This document shows positions 7,367-16,038 of a stretch of 33,060 nucleotides of DNA, piece after piece. Every line of letters begins with the position of its first letter. The first letter of the stretch is position 1. Position numbers and translations under genes: made by a program. This DNA is from Pseudomonadota bacterium (GTDB lineage: Bacteria > Pseudomonadota > Gammaproteobacteria > Steroidobacterales > Steroidobacteraceae): positions 1-33,060 of the forward strand of contig JAJYLP010000036.1 in the NCBI GenBank assembly GCA_021787615.1, in the 5' to 3' direction. A model generated the notes under the pieces. The model was not told the origin of the DNA. It was given only the letters and a program-made list of their open reading frames with translations, and searched no databases.

Positions 7367-8425
7367 ATGGAATCCTGCCTCGGTGCCCTGCTGCCCCTGC
7401 TCGCGCGTGAGCGTGCCGCCGGCCGCGCCACCGCGCTTGCCGTTCTGCTGAGCACGGTGGGCTCGACCTACCAGCGTCCTGGGGCACTGCTGTTGATCGG
7501 CGCAGGCGGCGAGTACGCCGGGCTGCTCTCCGGCGGCTGTCTCGAGGGGGACCTCGCCGAGCATGCCCGCGCGGTGATCGACTCGGGCGAGGCGCGCCGG
7601 GTCACCTACGATCTGCGCGATCCGAATGACCTGGTCTGGGGACTCGGCGCGGGCTGCGAGGGCGCGATGCACGTGCTGCTGCTGCGCGCCGGTCCGCTCG
7701 AGCGCTGGCAACCACTCGCGCATTTTGCCGAGGCCTTCGCGGCACACACGCCGACGGCCGTCGGCCTCATCGCCGAGTCCCAGGATGCGCGCCTTGCGCT
7801 CGGCACAGTGATGCTCCCCCACGATGCGACGGACACGCTCGGAGCCGCGGCGCGCGCCGCACTCGAGTCCGCGAGCCACTCCGCCGAGCCCGGTTGGTTC
7901 GAGCAGCCGGGGCGCTGCCGCCTCTTTCTCCTGCCGCTTGCGCTGCCGCCTCGGGTGCTGGTGCTCGGCGCCGGGCCCGATGCTCCGCCCTTGGTCCGCG
8001 TCGCGGCCGAACTGCAGTGGAAGGTGACGGTCCTCGACCATCGGCCCGCGTTGGCCGTGCCCGCACGATTCCCGTCGGCCGAGCGGGTCATCCAGGCGCG
8101 GCCGGAGACACTCCTCGAGTCCGTGCAGCCGTCGACATTTGACGCGGCCGTCGTCATGACGCACCAGCTCGAGATGGACCGAGATTACCTGCGCGCGCTG
8201 TCTGCGACGACGCTGCCCTACATCGGCCTGCTCGGCCCGCCGGCGCGCGCGGCGCGACTGCTGGGCGAACTCGCGGCACAAGCAGCGGCCTTGCGCGAGC
8301 GGCTGCACGCCCCGGTGGGTTTGGACCTCGGCGGCCGCTCGCCGGAGGCGATCGCCGTGTCGATCGTCGCCGAAATCCTGGCATTCCGGCACGGGCGGCT
8401 GAAGGCGGCCGCGCCGTCAGGCTGA
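7367..8425 (+). CDS. xdhC: XdhC/CoxF family molybdenum cofactor insertion protein
   Basis: Accessory protein that binds molybdenum cofactor, helps its sulfuration and hands it to xanthine-dehydrogenase-family enzymes. The ATG at 7367 is chosen because the residues from it (MESCLGALLPLL) match the family start; an upstream in-frame start at 7289 would add 26 atypical residues. The resulting 352 residues fit the family. The N-terminal XdhC domain shows GSTYQRPGALLLI and LLSGGCLEGDL (cysteine 58). The C-terminal Rossmann domain begins VLVLGAGPDAPPL and ends with GLDLGGRSPEAIAVSI. It lies 17 bases ahead of the mocA-like gene, and enzyme B follows, forming a maturation-plus-enzyme cluster. Confidence 0.92.
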   Translation: MESCLGALLPLLARERAAGRATALAVLLSTVGSTYQRPGALLLIGAGGEYAGLLSGGCLEGDLAEHARAVIDSGEARRVTYDLRDPNDLVWGLGAGCEGAMHVLLLRAGPLERWQPLAHFAEAFAAHTPTAVGLIAESQDARLALGTVMLPHDATDTLGAAARAALESASHSAEPGWFEQPGRCRLFLLPLALPPRVLVLGAGPDAPPLVRVAAELQWKVTVLDHRPALAVPARFPSAERVIQARPETLLESVQPSTFDAAVVMTHQLEMDRDYLRALSATTLPYIGLLGPPARAARLLGELAAQAAALRERLHAPVGLDLGGRSPEAIAVSIVAEILAFRHGRLKAAAPSG

Positions 8426-8442
8426 GCCGGCGCGAGCGTCAC

Positions 8443-9042
8443 GTGCCCGCGCCTCGCACCGAACTGCATGCGCTCGTTCTGGCCGCCGGCGCGGCCCGCC
8501 GATTCGGCGCCGTCAAGCAGGTTGTCGATCTCGACGGCGAGCCGCTCTTGCTGCGCGTCGTGCGCCGCGCAGCCGCGGCCGCGGACCGGACCTGGGTCAT
8601 CCTCGGCGCCCACGCGGACGAGCTGACACCGATCCTGACACACGCGCCCGTCTCGGTGCGGATCAACTCGCAGTGGAGCGAGGGGCTCGCGGCATCGATT
8701 CGCACAGGCATCGAGCATCTGCCGCCCTCCTGCGATGCGGTGATGCTGGTCCTGGCCGATCAGGCGCTGATCAGCGCCGAGGATTTCTCCCGGCTCGCCG
8801 TGAGCTGGCGCGACGCGCCGCAGTCCATCGCCGCCGCGCAATACCGCGAGCGAAACGGCGCGCCCGCAATCTTTCCGCGCCGGCTGTTCGCCGAGCTGCG
8901 CCGGCTCAGCGGCGATGTGGGCGCACGGACGGTTCTCGAGCATCACGCCGGCGAGGTGTGCTCGGTGCCGATGCCGAGCGCCGCTTTCGATCTCGACACC
9001 CCCGGGGACCTCGCCGCGATGGTCGATTCCGCCACGCGCTGA
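8443..9042 (+). CDS. mocA: MocA-like molybdenum cofactor nucleotidyltransferase
   Basis: NTP-transferase of the MobA/MocA family, 199 residues. MocA adds CMP to molybdopterin to give the cytosine dinucleotide cofactor used by xanthine dehydrogenase/aldehyde oxidase family enzymes. The nucleotide-binding signature LAAGAARRFGAVK is at 13-25, and VLADQ (103-107) holds the metal-binding aspartate D106. The C-terminus, GDVGARTVLEHH then FDLDTPGDL, is typical. The start is GTG at 8443, 17 bases after xdhC. Context beside two molybdenum hydroxylases favours a CTP-using MocA over a GTP-using MobA, but sequence alone does not prove nucleotide preference. Confidence 0.9.
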   Translation: MPAPRTELHALVLAAGAARRFGAVKQVVDLDGEPLLLRVVRRAAAAADRTWVILGAHADELTPILTHAPVSVRINSQWSEGLAASIRTGIEHLPPSCDAVMLVLADQALISAEDFSRLAVSWRDAPQSIAAAQYRERNGAPAIFPRRLFAELRRLSGDVGARTVLEHHAGEVCSVPMPSAAFDLDTPGDLAAMVDSATR

Positions 9043-9141
9043 GACCCGCGGCGCATCGCCCGAGCCAACGCTTGTTTCCCCTCGGCTCCTCCCCCCACCG
9101 GCGGGCACCACCGGGAATTCCGCCACCACGATGCGGCGAAG

Positions 9142-9170
9142 CTGACCGGCCCTGCGGGATCTCCTATAAT
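9142..9170 (+). promoter_or_regulatory. Sigma-70-type promoter for enzyme B
   Basis: CTGACC (9142-9147; four of six matches to TTGACA), a 17-bp spacer and a perfect TATAAT (9165-9170). It is correctly placed about 55 bases ahead of the 2Fe-2S subunit gene and is the best promoter match I found in the window. Confidence 0.7.
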
Positions 9171-9190
9171 TTTGAGACGCGAACGCCGAG

Positions 9191-9204
9191 CCGTCGTTCG
9201 ACGG
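9191..9204. promoter_or_regulatory. 14-bp palindrome in the enzyme B leader
   Basis: CCGTCG-TT-CGACGG, with perfect 6-bp arms, begins 20 bases after the -10 box and ends 22 bases before the start codon. It could be a roadblock operator or an mRNA hairpin near the ribosome binding site GGAGG (9217-9221). Confidence 0.4.
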
Positions 9205-9226
9205 TGCCACTGAAGCGGAGGCGCTG

Positions 9227-9712
9227 ATGAGATTTTCCATTCTGGTCAATGGCACGCGGCGCACGGTGGAGGAAGAGGCGGATACGCCGCTGCTGTGGGT
9301 CCTGCGCGACGATCTGCATCTGGTCGGCACCAAGTTCGGCTGCGGGATCGCCGCCTGCGGCGCCTGCACCGTGCATCTGAACGGCGTGCCGGCCCGCGCG
9401 TGCGTGACACCGATCTCCGCAGTCGGCGATGCGCCGATCGTTACCATCGAGGGCATCGGCGAGAGCGACTGGGGCCGCAAGGTCAAGGCCGCCTGGCTCG
9501 AGCTCGACGTGATGCAATGCGGCTACTGCCAAGCCGGTCAGGTCATGACCGCGACGGCGCTGCTCACGAAAAATCCGCGGCCAACCGACGCGGACATCGA
9601 CGAGGCGATGCGCGGCAACATCTGCCGCTGCGCCACGTATACGCGGATCAGGGCCGCCATCAAGCGCGCCGCCGGCCTACCCACGGCTGATACGCGGGAG
9701 CAACGGCCATGA
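9227..9712 (+). CDS. 2Fe-2S subunit of molybdenum hydroxylase (enzyme B)
   Basis: Electron-transfer subunit with two [2Fe-2S] clusters, 161 residues. Cysteines 39, 44, 47 and 59 form the first cluster site (CGIAACGAC). CGYC (98-101) and CRC (133-135) form the second. It has GGAGG five bases ahead of its ATG and a strong promoter upstream. Its stop overlaps the large-subunit start in ATGA, implying translational coupling. It is clearly paralogous to the enzyme A small subunit on the other strand, but the two sequences differ throughout, so this is not a recent duplication. Confidence 0.94.
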   Translation: MRFSILVNGTRRTVEEEADTPLLWVLRDDLHLVGTKFGCGIAACGACTVHLNGVPARACVTPISAVGDAPIVTIEGIGESDWGRKVKAAWLELDVMQCGYCQAGQVMTATALLTKNPRPTDADIDEAMRGNICRCATYTRIRAAIKRAAGLPTADTREQRP

Positions 9713-11958
9713 GCGGTAAAAATACCGTGCAGCAGCCGGGCGCGGGGGCGAAAACGGGTCTGCACATCTCGCGCCGCGCCTTTCTGGGCGCCGGCCTCGC
9801 CGTGGGCGGCGGACTGCTCCTGACGCTGCGATTCGCAGAGAAGGCCTCGGCCGACGATGCGACGATCGCCGCCTACATCAAGATCGCCCCGGACGGCATC
9901 GTCACCCTCACCGCCAAGAACCCCGAGATCGGTCAGGGCATGAAGACCACTCTGCCGATGCTGATCGCCGATGAGCTCGACGTCGAGTGGAAGAATGTGC
10001 GCGTCGAGCAGGCGATGCTCGATCCGATCTACGGGGCGCAGTTCGCCGGCGGCAGCCTCGGCACGCCGCTCAACTGGATCCCGATGCAGCGCGTCGGGGC
10101 AGCCGGACGGGAGATGCTGATCGGCGCTGCGGCGAGCACCTGGGGCGTGCCGCGCGCTCAGTGCGAGGCCAGCAAAGGTGTGGTGCGGCACCGCCCGAGC
10201 GGCCGGACGCTGACCTACGGCGCTCTGGCGAGCAAGGCCGCCTCGCTCTCCGCGCCGGATCTGGACTCTGTGGCTCTCAAGAAGCCCGAGCAATACACGA
10301 TCATCGGAAAATTCACCGGCGGCATCGACAGCCCGAGCGTGCTCGAGGGTGAGCCGCTGTTCGGCATCGACACGAGGCTGCCGGGGATGAGCTACGCGGT
10401 CTACGAGAAATCCCCGGTCTTCGGCAGCCGCGCCGTGCGCGCCAACATCGGGGAAATCAAGGCGCTGCCGGGGATCCGCGATGCGTTCATCCTGCACGCG
10501 ACGGAGCGCGATGCCGCAGTGCGGATGGGGCTGGTCGACGGCGTGGCGATCATCGCCGACAAGTGGTGGGATGCGCAGAAAGCGCTGCAGAAGCTGCGCG
10601 TCGAGTGGGAGCCGCGCTCCGTCAAGGGCCAGAGCACTCCCGCCTTCGAGCGCGAGGCGGCGCGGCTCGCCGGCGATGCCCCGCAATCGGTCATCCGCCG
10701 CGACGGTGATTTCCATGCGGCGATCGCGCGCGCCGCCAAGGTCGTGGAAGCGTCGTATTCCTACCCGTTCCTCGCACACGCGACGCTCGAGCCGATGAAC
10801 TGCACCGCGCATGTCAAAGCAGACGGCAGCGTGGAGATCTGGGCGCCCACGCAGAACCCCGGCCCGGGCGCGAAGCTGGTCGCGCGCACCCTGGGGATCG
10901 ATGCGGGACGGATCCGCGTGCACATGACCCGGGTCGGCGGCGGCTTCGGCCGGCGGCTGAACAACGACTACATGGTCGAGGCCGCGATGATCGCCAGGCA
11001 CGCCGGCCGCCCGGTGAAGCTCCTCTGGAACAGGCCGCAGGACATTCAGCACGACTCCTACCGCCCGGCGGGCTTTCATCGCTTCAAAGCGGGGCTCGAC
11101 GCCTCCGGCCGGCCCATCGCGTTCCGCGATCACTTCATCACCTTCGGGCAGAGCGGGCAGGTCGCCTCCTCGGCCGGCCTGCCGCGCAATCATTTCCCGG
11201 CCGGCTACGTCCCGAGCCTCGAGTTCGTGCAGTCGTTGATTCAGCTCGACATGCCCACCGGCCCGATGCGCAATCCCGGCGGCAATGCGCTGGCCTTCGC
11301 CTTCGAGTCCTTCATCGACGAGCTGGCGCACGCCGGCGGCCGTGATCCGCTCGAGCTGCGGCTCGCGCTCTATGGTCCGCCGCGCGTCCTGCCCGCGCCG
11401 CCGCGGCAGTTCGGGATGACGATCCCGCCCTTCGATACCGGCCGGGCACGGGGCGTTCTCGAGCTCGTCGCGGACAAGTCCGGCTGGGCCCGCCGCAGCG
11501 CGCTGCCGGCCGGGACTGGGATGGGACTCGCCTTCTACTACAGCCACTTCGGCTACGTCGCGGAGGTCGTCAAGGCGAGCGTGAAGCCCGATGGCACGCC
11601 GCAGGTCCACAAGATCTGGGCAGCGGTCGACATCGGGCGGCAGATCATCAACCCCGCCGGGGCGTACAACCAGGCGCAGGGCGCGATCCTCGACGGGCTG
11701 GGACAGGCTCTGCACCTGAACATCACGGTACAGGACGGCCGGGTCGTGCAGAGCAACCTCAACACGTATCGGCTGCTGCGCATCGATGAGGCGCCGCCGG
11801 TCGAGGTGCACTTCCTGCGCAGCGACAACGATCCGACCGGTCTCGGCGAGCCGGCGCTGCCACCGGTGCTGCCGGCACTGTGCAATGCGCTGTACATCGC
11901 CACCGGCAAGCGCATCCGCTCCCTGCCCATCGACCCGCGCCTGCTGCGCAGCACCTAG
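9709..11958 (+). CDS. Molybdopterin-binding large subunit of a xanthine dehydrogenase/isoquinoline oxidoreductase family enzyme (enzyme B)
   Basis: Catalytic molybdenum hydroxylase subunit, 749 residues, IorB-like. A twin-arginine signal is present (ISRRAFLGAG followed by AVGGGLLL), so export to the periplasm as a folded cofactor-loaded complex is likely. Mid-protein, VGGGFGRRLNNDYMVEAAMI matches the cofactor-binding region of the family. GLGEPALPP near the C-terminus (711-719) supplies the catalytic glutamate (E714). Translation is coupled to the small subunit by the ATGA overlap. No FAD subunit or cytochrome c gene follows; the next gene is polX, convergent after 37 bases. Substrate is unknown. 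XdhC- and MocA-like genes directly upstream probably mature its cofactor. Confidence 0.93.
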   Translation: MSGKNTVQQPGAGAKTGLHISRRAFLGAGLAVGGGLLLTLRFAEKASADDATIAAYIKIAPDGIVTLTAKNPEIGQGMKTTLPMLIADELDVEWKNVRVEQAMLDPIYGAQFAGGSLGTPLNWIPMQRVGAAGREMLIGAAASTWGVPRAQCEASKGVVRHRPSGRTLTYGALASKAASLSAPDLDSVALKKPEQYTIIGKFTGGIDSPSVLEGEPLFGIDTRLPGMSYAVYEKSPVFGSRAVRANIGEIKALPGIRDAFILHATERDAAVRMGLVDGVAIIADKWWDAQKALQKLRVEWEPRSVKGQSTPAFEREAARLAGDAPQSVIRRDGDFHAAIARAAKVVEASYSYPFLAHATLEPMNCTAHVKADGSVEIWAPTQNPGPGAKLVARTLGIDAGRIRVHMTRVGGGFGRRLNNDYMVEAAMIARHAGRPVKLLWNRPQDIQHDSYRPAGFHRFKAGLDASGRPIAFRDHFITFGQSGQVASSAGLPRNHFPAGYVPSLEFVQSLIQLDMPTGPMRNPGGNALAFAFESFIDELAHAGGRDPLELRLALYGPPRVLPAPPRQFGMTIPPFDTGRARGVLELVADKSGWARRSALPAGTGMGLAFYYSHFGYVAEVVKASVKPDGTPQVHKIWAAVDIGRQIINPAGAYNQAQGAILDGLGQALHLNITVQDGRVVQSNLNTYRLLRIDEAPPVEVHFLRSDNDPTGLGEPALPPVLPALCNALYIATGKRIRSLPIDPRLLRST

Positions 11959-11995
11959 GCCACAGGAAGCACCAACCGGGCGGCTGAGGCGAGAG

Positions 11996-13723
11996 TCATC
12001 GCCGGGTCGCGCGCAGCAGCTTGCGCAGTTCCGCGATGGGACGGGTGTTGAGCACGTCCCCCTTGCGCGCCCACCCTCGGCGCGCCTGACGGACTCCGCC
12101 CTCGAGGTTGGCGAACTGCCCGACCGAGTGCGCGTCGCTGGCGATCGACAGCAGCACGCCGTGCTCAACGGCCGCCTTGACGTGGATGTCATCCAGATCG
12201 AGGCGCTGAGGCTGTCCGTTCACCTCGAGATAGCACGGCCGCTCGTGCGCTACCGACAGCACGCGCTCGAAATTGAGCAGGTAGGGTTCGCGCTCGCCGA
12301 GCAGGCGGCCGCTCGGATGCGCCAATATCGTGACGTACGGCCTCTCCAGTGCGCGCAATACCCGCGCCGTCTGCTTCGCCTCGGGCAGATCGAAATGGCT
12401 GTGCACTGCGATCACGACGACATCGAGCTGCGCGAGCGCCGCGTCCGCCAGCGCGAGCCGGCCGTCCTCGAGAATATCCACCTCGGCGCCCTTGAGCACC
12501 GTCAATCCCCGCACTCGCTCGTTGAGCGCATCGATGGCATCGCATTGCCGCGCCAGACGCGCGGCGTCCTGACCCCGGACGATGCCCAGATATTTGCTGT
12601 GGTCGGTGATCGCGACGTAGGTGAGGCCGGCCGCGCGCGCCGCGGCCACCATGTCCTCGATCGAGTCATGTCCGTCGGTGGCGCGGGTGTGAACGTGCAG
12701 ATCGCCCTTCAGATCGGCCCGTTCGAGCAGTTGCGGCAGGGTATGGCGCTCGGCCGCTTCCAGCTCGCCCCGGTCCTCGCGCAGCTCCGGCGGGATCCAC
12801 TCCAGCCCGAGCGTTGCGTAGATGTCCCGCTCGCTCGGCCCGGCCAGGCTCCGCCGGCCGCGGAACAGCCCGTACTCGCTCAGCTTCAGGCCCCGCGCGC
12901 GCGCGCGCTGGCGCAGGCGAATGCCGTGCTCCTTGCTGCCGGTGAAGTACTGCAGCGCGGCGCCAAAGCTTTCGGAGGCAACCACCCGCAGATCGAATTG
13001 CAGTCCATTGCGCAACACTCCGGAGGCTTTGGTCCGGCCAGAGGCGTTGAGCGCGCCGAGATCGGCATACCTGCGCAGCGCCGCGGCCGGATCGACTGTG
13101 GGTGGCGCGCACACCAGCACGTCAAGATCGCCCACGGTGTCGCGGCCTCGCCGGTAACTCCCGACGATCTCGGCGCGCTCGACGCCGGGCACTGCGGCGA
13201 GGAAGCGCCGCAGCGGTTCGGCGTACTCGGCGGCCTGAGCGATGGGCATACGCTCGAGCGCCTCGCTCGGCGCACGCTCGAGCGCCTGCTCGAGGCGAGC
13301 GCGCACGGCCGGACCGAAGCCCCGCACCTGCGCGAGCCGGCCAGCGGCCAGAGCCCGGCGCAGATCCGCCGGATTCTTGATCTTGAGCGCCGTCATGAGG
13401 GCGCGTACCCGCACCGGACCCAGGCCCGGCAGACCCAACAGTTCGCGCAGACCGGGCGGGACCTCGCGGCGCAGTTTCTGCAGCGCCGCGAGGTGGCCGG
13501 TGCGGATCAGCTGCGCAATCTTCGCCGCAAGATCCGCGCCGATGCCGGGCACCGCCTCGTACGAAGCCGGATCGGCCGCCTCGGCGATCTGATGCGTCAG
13601 GCCCCGTATGTTCTGCGCCGCGCGCCGGTAGGCACGGATGCGAAAGGCATTCGCGCCCTGGATCGAGAGCAGATCGGCGATCTCATCGAACGCCGCCGCG
13701 ATATCGGCGTTGTGAATGCTCAT
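11996..13723 (-). CDS. polX: DNA polymerase/3'-5' exonuclease PolX
   Basis: Family X DNA polymerase with a PHP exonuclease domain, acting in gap-filling and base excision repair. It has 575 residues from ATG 13723; this start gives MSIHNADIAAAFDEIADLL, which matches the family, though an in-frame ATG at 13741 is possible. Order: an HhH-containing N-terminal domain (about 1-150, with PGIGADLAAKI and LPGLGPVR), then the palm domain with GSYRRGRDTVGDLDVLV (D199, D201) and the third aspartate D244. A C-terminal PHP domain follows with DLHVHTRATDG (H343, H345), AHPSGR and SIASDAHS. All metal ligands appear present, so both activities are expected. It is divergent from the PRPP-synthetase-like gene across a 216-base gap in which I saw no clear signal. 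Confidence 0.95.
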   Translation of the reverse strand: MSIHNADIAAAFDEIADLLSIQGANAFRIRAYRRAAQNIRGLTHQIAEAADPASYEAVPGIGADLAAKIAQLIRTGHLAALQKLRREVPPGLRELLGLPGLGPVRVRALMTALKIKNPADLRRALAAGRLAQVRGFGPAVRARLEQALERAPSEALERMPIAQAAEYAEPLRRFLAAVPGVERAEIVGSYRRGRDTVGDLDVLVCAPPTVDPAAALRRYADLGALNASGRTKASGVLRNGLQFDLRVVASESFGAALQYFTGSKEHGIRLRQRARARGLKLSEYGLFRGRRSLAGPSERDIYATLGLEWIPPELREDRGELEAAERHTLPQLLERADLKGDLHVHTRATDGHDSIEDMVAAARAAGLTYVAITDHSKYLGIVRGQDAARLARQCDAIDALNERVRGLTVLKGAEVDILEDGRLALADAALAQLDVVVIAVHSHFDLPEAKQTARVLRALERPYVTILAHPSGRLLGEREPYLLNFERVLSVAHERPCYLEVNGQPQRLDLDDIHVKAAVEHGVLLSIASDAHSVGQFANLEGGVRQARRGWARKGDVLNTRPIAELRKLLRATRR

Positions 13724-13939
13724 GCAGGCCGGCTCCGCCATGATTTCCCGCTGGATCGCGCCTCAGAATACGTCTGGCCGGCCCACTGCCCATCCGTGTG
13801 TTTACCGACGCTATACGCAGTGCTGCGGATGCCGGCGCCAGCGCACTTGCGCGAGACTCCCTGCGCAGAGATGCGTTCCGAGCGATTGCGCGGCGCCCGA
13901 CCGGCCGAGCGATGCGCTCGGTGCATCCGGTCAGCCCCC

Positions 13940-14950
13940 ATGCAGCCCAAGCCCATACCAGCGGCCGTTGTCGGGCTCAGCGAGAGCCATGAGCTGGCGA
14001 GCGCGATCGCCCGCGAAGCCAGCGTCGCGCTGCTGCCCATCGAAGAGCGGGCGTTCGACGGCGGGGAATTCAAATTGAGGCCGCTCGAGTCCGCGCGCGG
14101 ACGGCGGCTGTTCATCGTGCAGTCCCTCGCGGCCACCGAGCACGCGCCGGCGCCGCAGCGGCTCGTGCGCCTGCTGTTCCTGCTGCAATGCCTGCGCGAC
14201 GCCGGCGCCGAGGCCCGCGTGGTGCTCCTGCCCTACTTCGCGTTCGCGCGCAAGGACCGGCGCACCCAGATCCGTGATCCGGTCACCTCGCGCTACGTCG
14301 CCGAGCTGCTCGAGGCGGCGGGCGCCAATGGCCTCATCGGCCTCGATGTCCACAATCCGGCCGCATTCGACAATGCATTTCGCATCCCCACGGTGCATCT
14401 GACCGCACTGCCGATGCTCGCCGAGCACTTTTTGCGCCGCCTCGGTGAACACGCGGCGCTCACCGTCGTCTCGCCCGATGTCGGTGGCATCAAGCGTGCG
14501 CAGATCTTCCGCGAGCTGCTCGCCGCGCGCTCGGACCAGGAGGTCGGGCTGGCGTTCGTCGAAAAGCGTCGCGCCAAGGGCATCGTCTCCGGCGGCACGC
14601 TTGCCGGGGAGATGCGCGGGCGGGCGGCGATCGTCCTGGATGATCTGTGCGCCACCGGCGGCACGCTGATCCGGGCGGCGGCGGCCTGCCGCGACGGTGG
14701 CGCAACGGCGGTGCACGTCGCCGTCACGCACACCCCACTGCCCACCGGTGTCGCGGCGCTCATCGCCGCGGAATCGATCGCGAGCATCACAGTCACCGAC
14801 AGCGTCGGGTTCGCGCTGCCCGCCGCGCTCGCCGGCGCCGGTGCCGATCGGCTCATCACGCTGCACACTGCGCCGCTGCTCGGTGAGACCGTGCGGCGCA
14901 TGCTCGCCGGCCAGCCGGTCGCGCCCCTTCTCGAGCGCTGGCCGGCCTGA
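13940..14950 (+). CDS. Ribose-phosphate pyrophosphokinase-like protein (divergent Prs)
   Basis: Member of the PRPP synthetase family, which makes 5-phosphoribosyl diphosphate from ribose 5-phosphate and ATP for nucleotide and NAD synthesis. It has 336 residues from ATG 13940; the frame stays open far upstream, but that stretch lies antisense to polX. Family features are FDGGEFKLRPLE (39-50), YFAFARKDRR (99-108), a histidine in GLDVHNP (H138), VVSPDVGGIKRA (177-188) and the flexible-loop VEKRR (207-211). The PRPP-binding loop is unusual: DDLCATGGT (234-242) resembles adenine phosphoribosyltransferases, where canonical PRPP synthetases have an aspartate in place of the alanine (DDxxDT). It may be a second, specialised Prs or have altered activity. 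No strong ribosome binding site is visible. Confidence 0.85.
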   Translation: MQPKPIPAAVVGLSESHELASAIAREASVALLPIEERAFDGGEFKLRPLESARGRRLFIVQSLAATEHAPAPQRLVRLLFLLQCLRDAGAEARVVLLPYFAFARKDRRTQIRDPVTSRYVAELLEAAGANGLIGLDVHNPAAFDNAFRIPTVHLTALPMLAEHFLRRLGEHAALTVVSPDVGGIKRAQIFRELLAARSDQEVGLAFVEKRRAKGIVSGGTLAGEMRGRAAIVLDDLCATGGTLIRAAAACRDGGATAVHVAVTHTPLPTGVAALIAAESIASITVTDSVGFALPAALAGAGADRLITLHTAPLLGETVRRMLAGQPVAPLLERWPA

Positions 14951-14982
14951 GCACAGGACCCCGCGCCTGCGGCGCCCCTCGC

Positions 14983-16038
14983 TCAATCGCGCGCAGTGGC
15001 CCGGCGAACGTAGCGCAGCGCATCGTCCAGGTAGGAGTACGCCCGTGCCCGCCACTGCCGCGCGTGCCCGGCGAATTGCGGATCGCGCACGTGCCAGGCG
15101 GCGATCTGCGCACGGACCGTGGCCCGACGGCTCATGTAGAACTCGATCAGCGGCGGCGGGATCGGATCACCCATGGCCTGCGCGTACCGGGCGAGCAGAG
15201 CGCGGCCCAACCGCGCCGCCCCCAACCGGCCACACTCCATCGCGAGGAAAGCCATCTCCTCGGCCGGATCGAGCCGGCGCAGCCGCGGGTCGAACTCGAG
15301 ACAGTCGATGACACAGGACGGGTACCGCAAGGTGCCGAGGAACACGTGCTCAGGGCGCAGATCGCCGTGTCCGTCGCGCAGCATCGCCCCGCGCCCATCG
15401 AGCAGCTGCCCGTGACGCGCAAGCCAGGCAAGCTGCCGCTGCATCACGCGATTGACGCGACGCGCCTGCAGCGCCAGATCAGGCGCCAGCAGCTCGCGCG
15501 CGCTGTGCAGGATCTCTCCGCGCAGGTGAGCGCGATAGGCGCGGTCGGTCATCGGCAGCCGCTCGACACCGCGAAAGAATGCGACGAGGCGGGCCACGAC
15601 GGGTTCGAGGTCGCGCGCGCCAACCGACCGCCCGGCGATCGCCTGATCGAGCATGCGCGAGGCGGGAAGCCGGCGCATCTGTACCAGCCAATCCACCACG
15701 CCGCCCGCGCCGGCGCGCAGCGCGAGCCGTCCGTCGCGAGTGCGTCCGAGCGGCACGATGCGCCGATACACCGGCGCAGCGAGACGCCTGTTGAGCTCGA
15801 GCTCGGCCCGACAGGCCCGCTCGCGCAGCGCGACGGTACGGTAATCCATGGACGCCTGGCGCAGCGGCTTCTTCAGCTTGTAGGCGCGCTCGCCCGCGAG
15901 AAAGATCCAGGCGAAATGCGTCTCGATGCTCCAGACGGCGCGCGGGCGGTGCGGATAGTGACGGGCATCGGCGAGAAAGGCGACCTTCTCGTCCAGCCTG
16001 CCACTCGCGGCGCGAGTCCGCGACGCAATGGGTTTCAT
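14983..16038 (-). CDS. Aminoglycoside phosphotransferase-like kinase (COG2187 type)
   Basis: Protein-kinase-fold phosphotransferase of unknown substrate, 351 residues from ATG 16038. An upstream in-frame start would add a low-quality 35-residue extension. The N-terminal part has ETHFAWIFLAGERAYKLKKP (39-58), where the lysines fit the ATP-binding lobe. The catalytic loop is HGDLRPEH (224-231) and the metal-binding segment is DCLEFD (245-250). The Asn that usually ends the HGDxxxxN motif is His here, which I believe is common in this subgroup. Despite the fold name there is no reason to call it an antibiotic resistance enzyme. It is convergent with the prs-like gene and divergent from ppsA. Confidence 0.85.
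   Translation of the reverse strand: MKPIASRTRAASGRLDEKVAFLADARHYPHRPRAVWSIETHFAWIFLAGERAYKLKKPLRQASMDYRTVALRERACRAELELNRRLAAPVYRRIVPLGRTRDGRLALRAGAGGVVDWLVQMRRLPASRMLDQAIAGRSVGARDLEPVVARLVAFFRGVERLPMTDRAYRAHLRGEILHSARELLAPDLALQARRVNRVMQRQLAWLARHGQLLDGRGAMLRDGHGDLRPEHVFLGTLRYPSCVIDCLEFDPRLRRLDPAEEMAFLAMECGRLGAARLGRALLARYAQAMGDPIPPPLIEFYMSRRATVRAQIAAWHVRDPQFAGHARQWRARAYSYLDDALRYVRRATARD

Noticed and set aside
7019-8392. A 457-codon minus-strand open frame over the XdhC-like gene
   Set aside because: Low-complexity Arg/Gly/Gln-rich translation opposite a gene with clear XdhC motifs; part also lies over blaI in another frame.
12891-12907. CG-dinucleotide run as a Z-DNA or unstable element
   Set aside because: It lies inside polX and simply encodes alternating Arg/Ala codons; nothing else supports a role.
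11786-13939. A very long plus-strand open frame continuing into the prs-like gene (over 1000 codons in all)
   Set aside because: Its first two thirds are antisense to the well-supported polX and the 3' end of enzyme B; composition is the Arg/Ala/Gln-rich type that GC-rich antisense frames give. Only the part from 13940 has family motifs.
14963-14975. Hairpin GCGCC-TGC-GGCGC between convergent prs-like and kinase genes, as a bidirectional terminator
   Set aside because: The stem is only 5 bp and there is no T-run on either side; in DNA this GC-rich such stems are frequent by chance.
14983-16038. Aminoglycoside resistance gene
   Set aside because: Only the kinase fold and HGD loop match; the overall pattern fits the uncharacterised COG2187 group, not known resistance enzymes.
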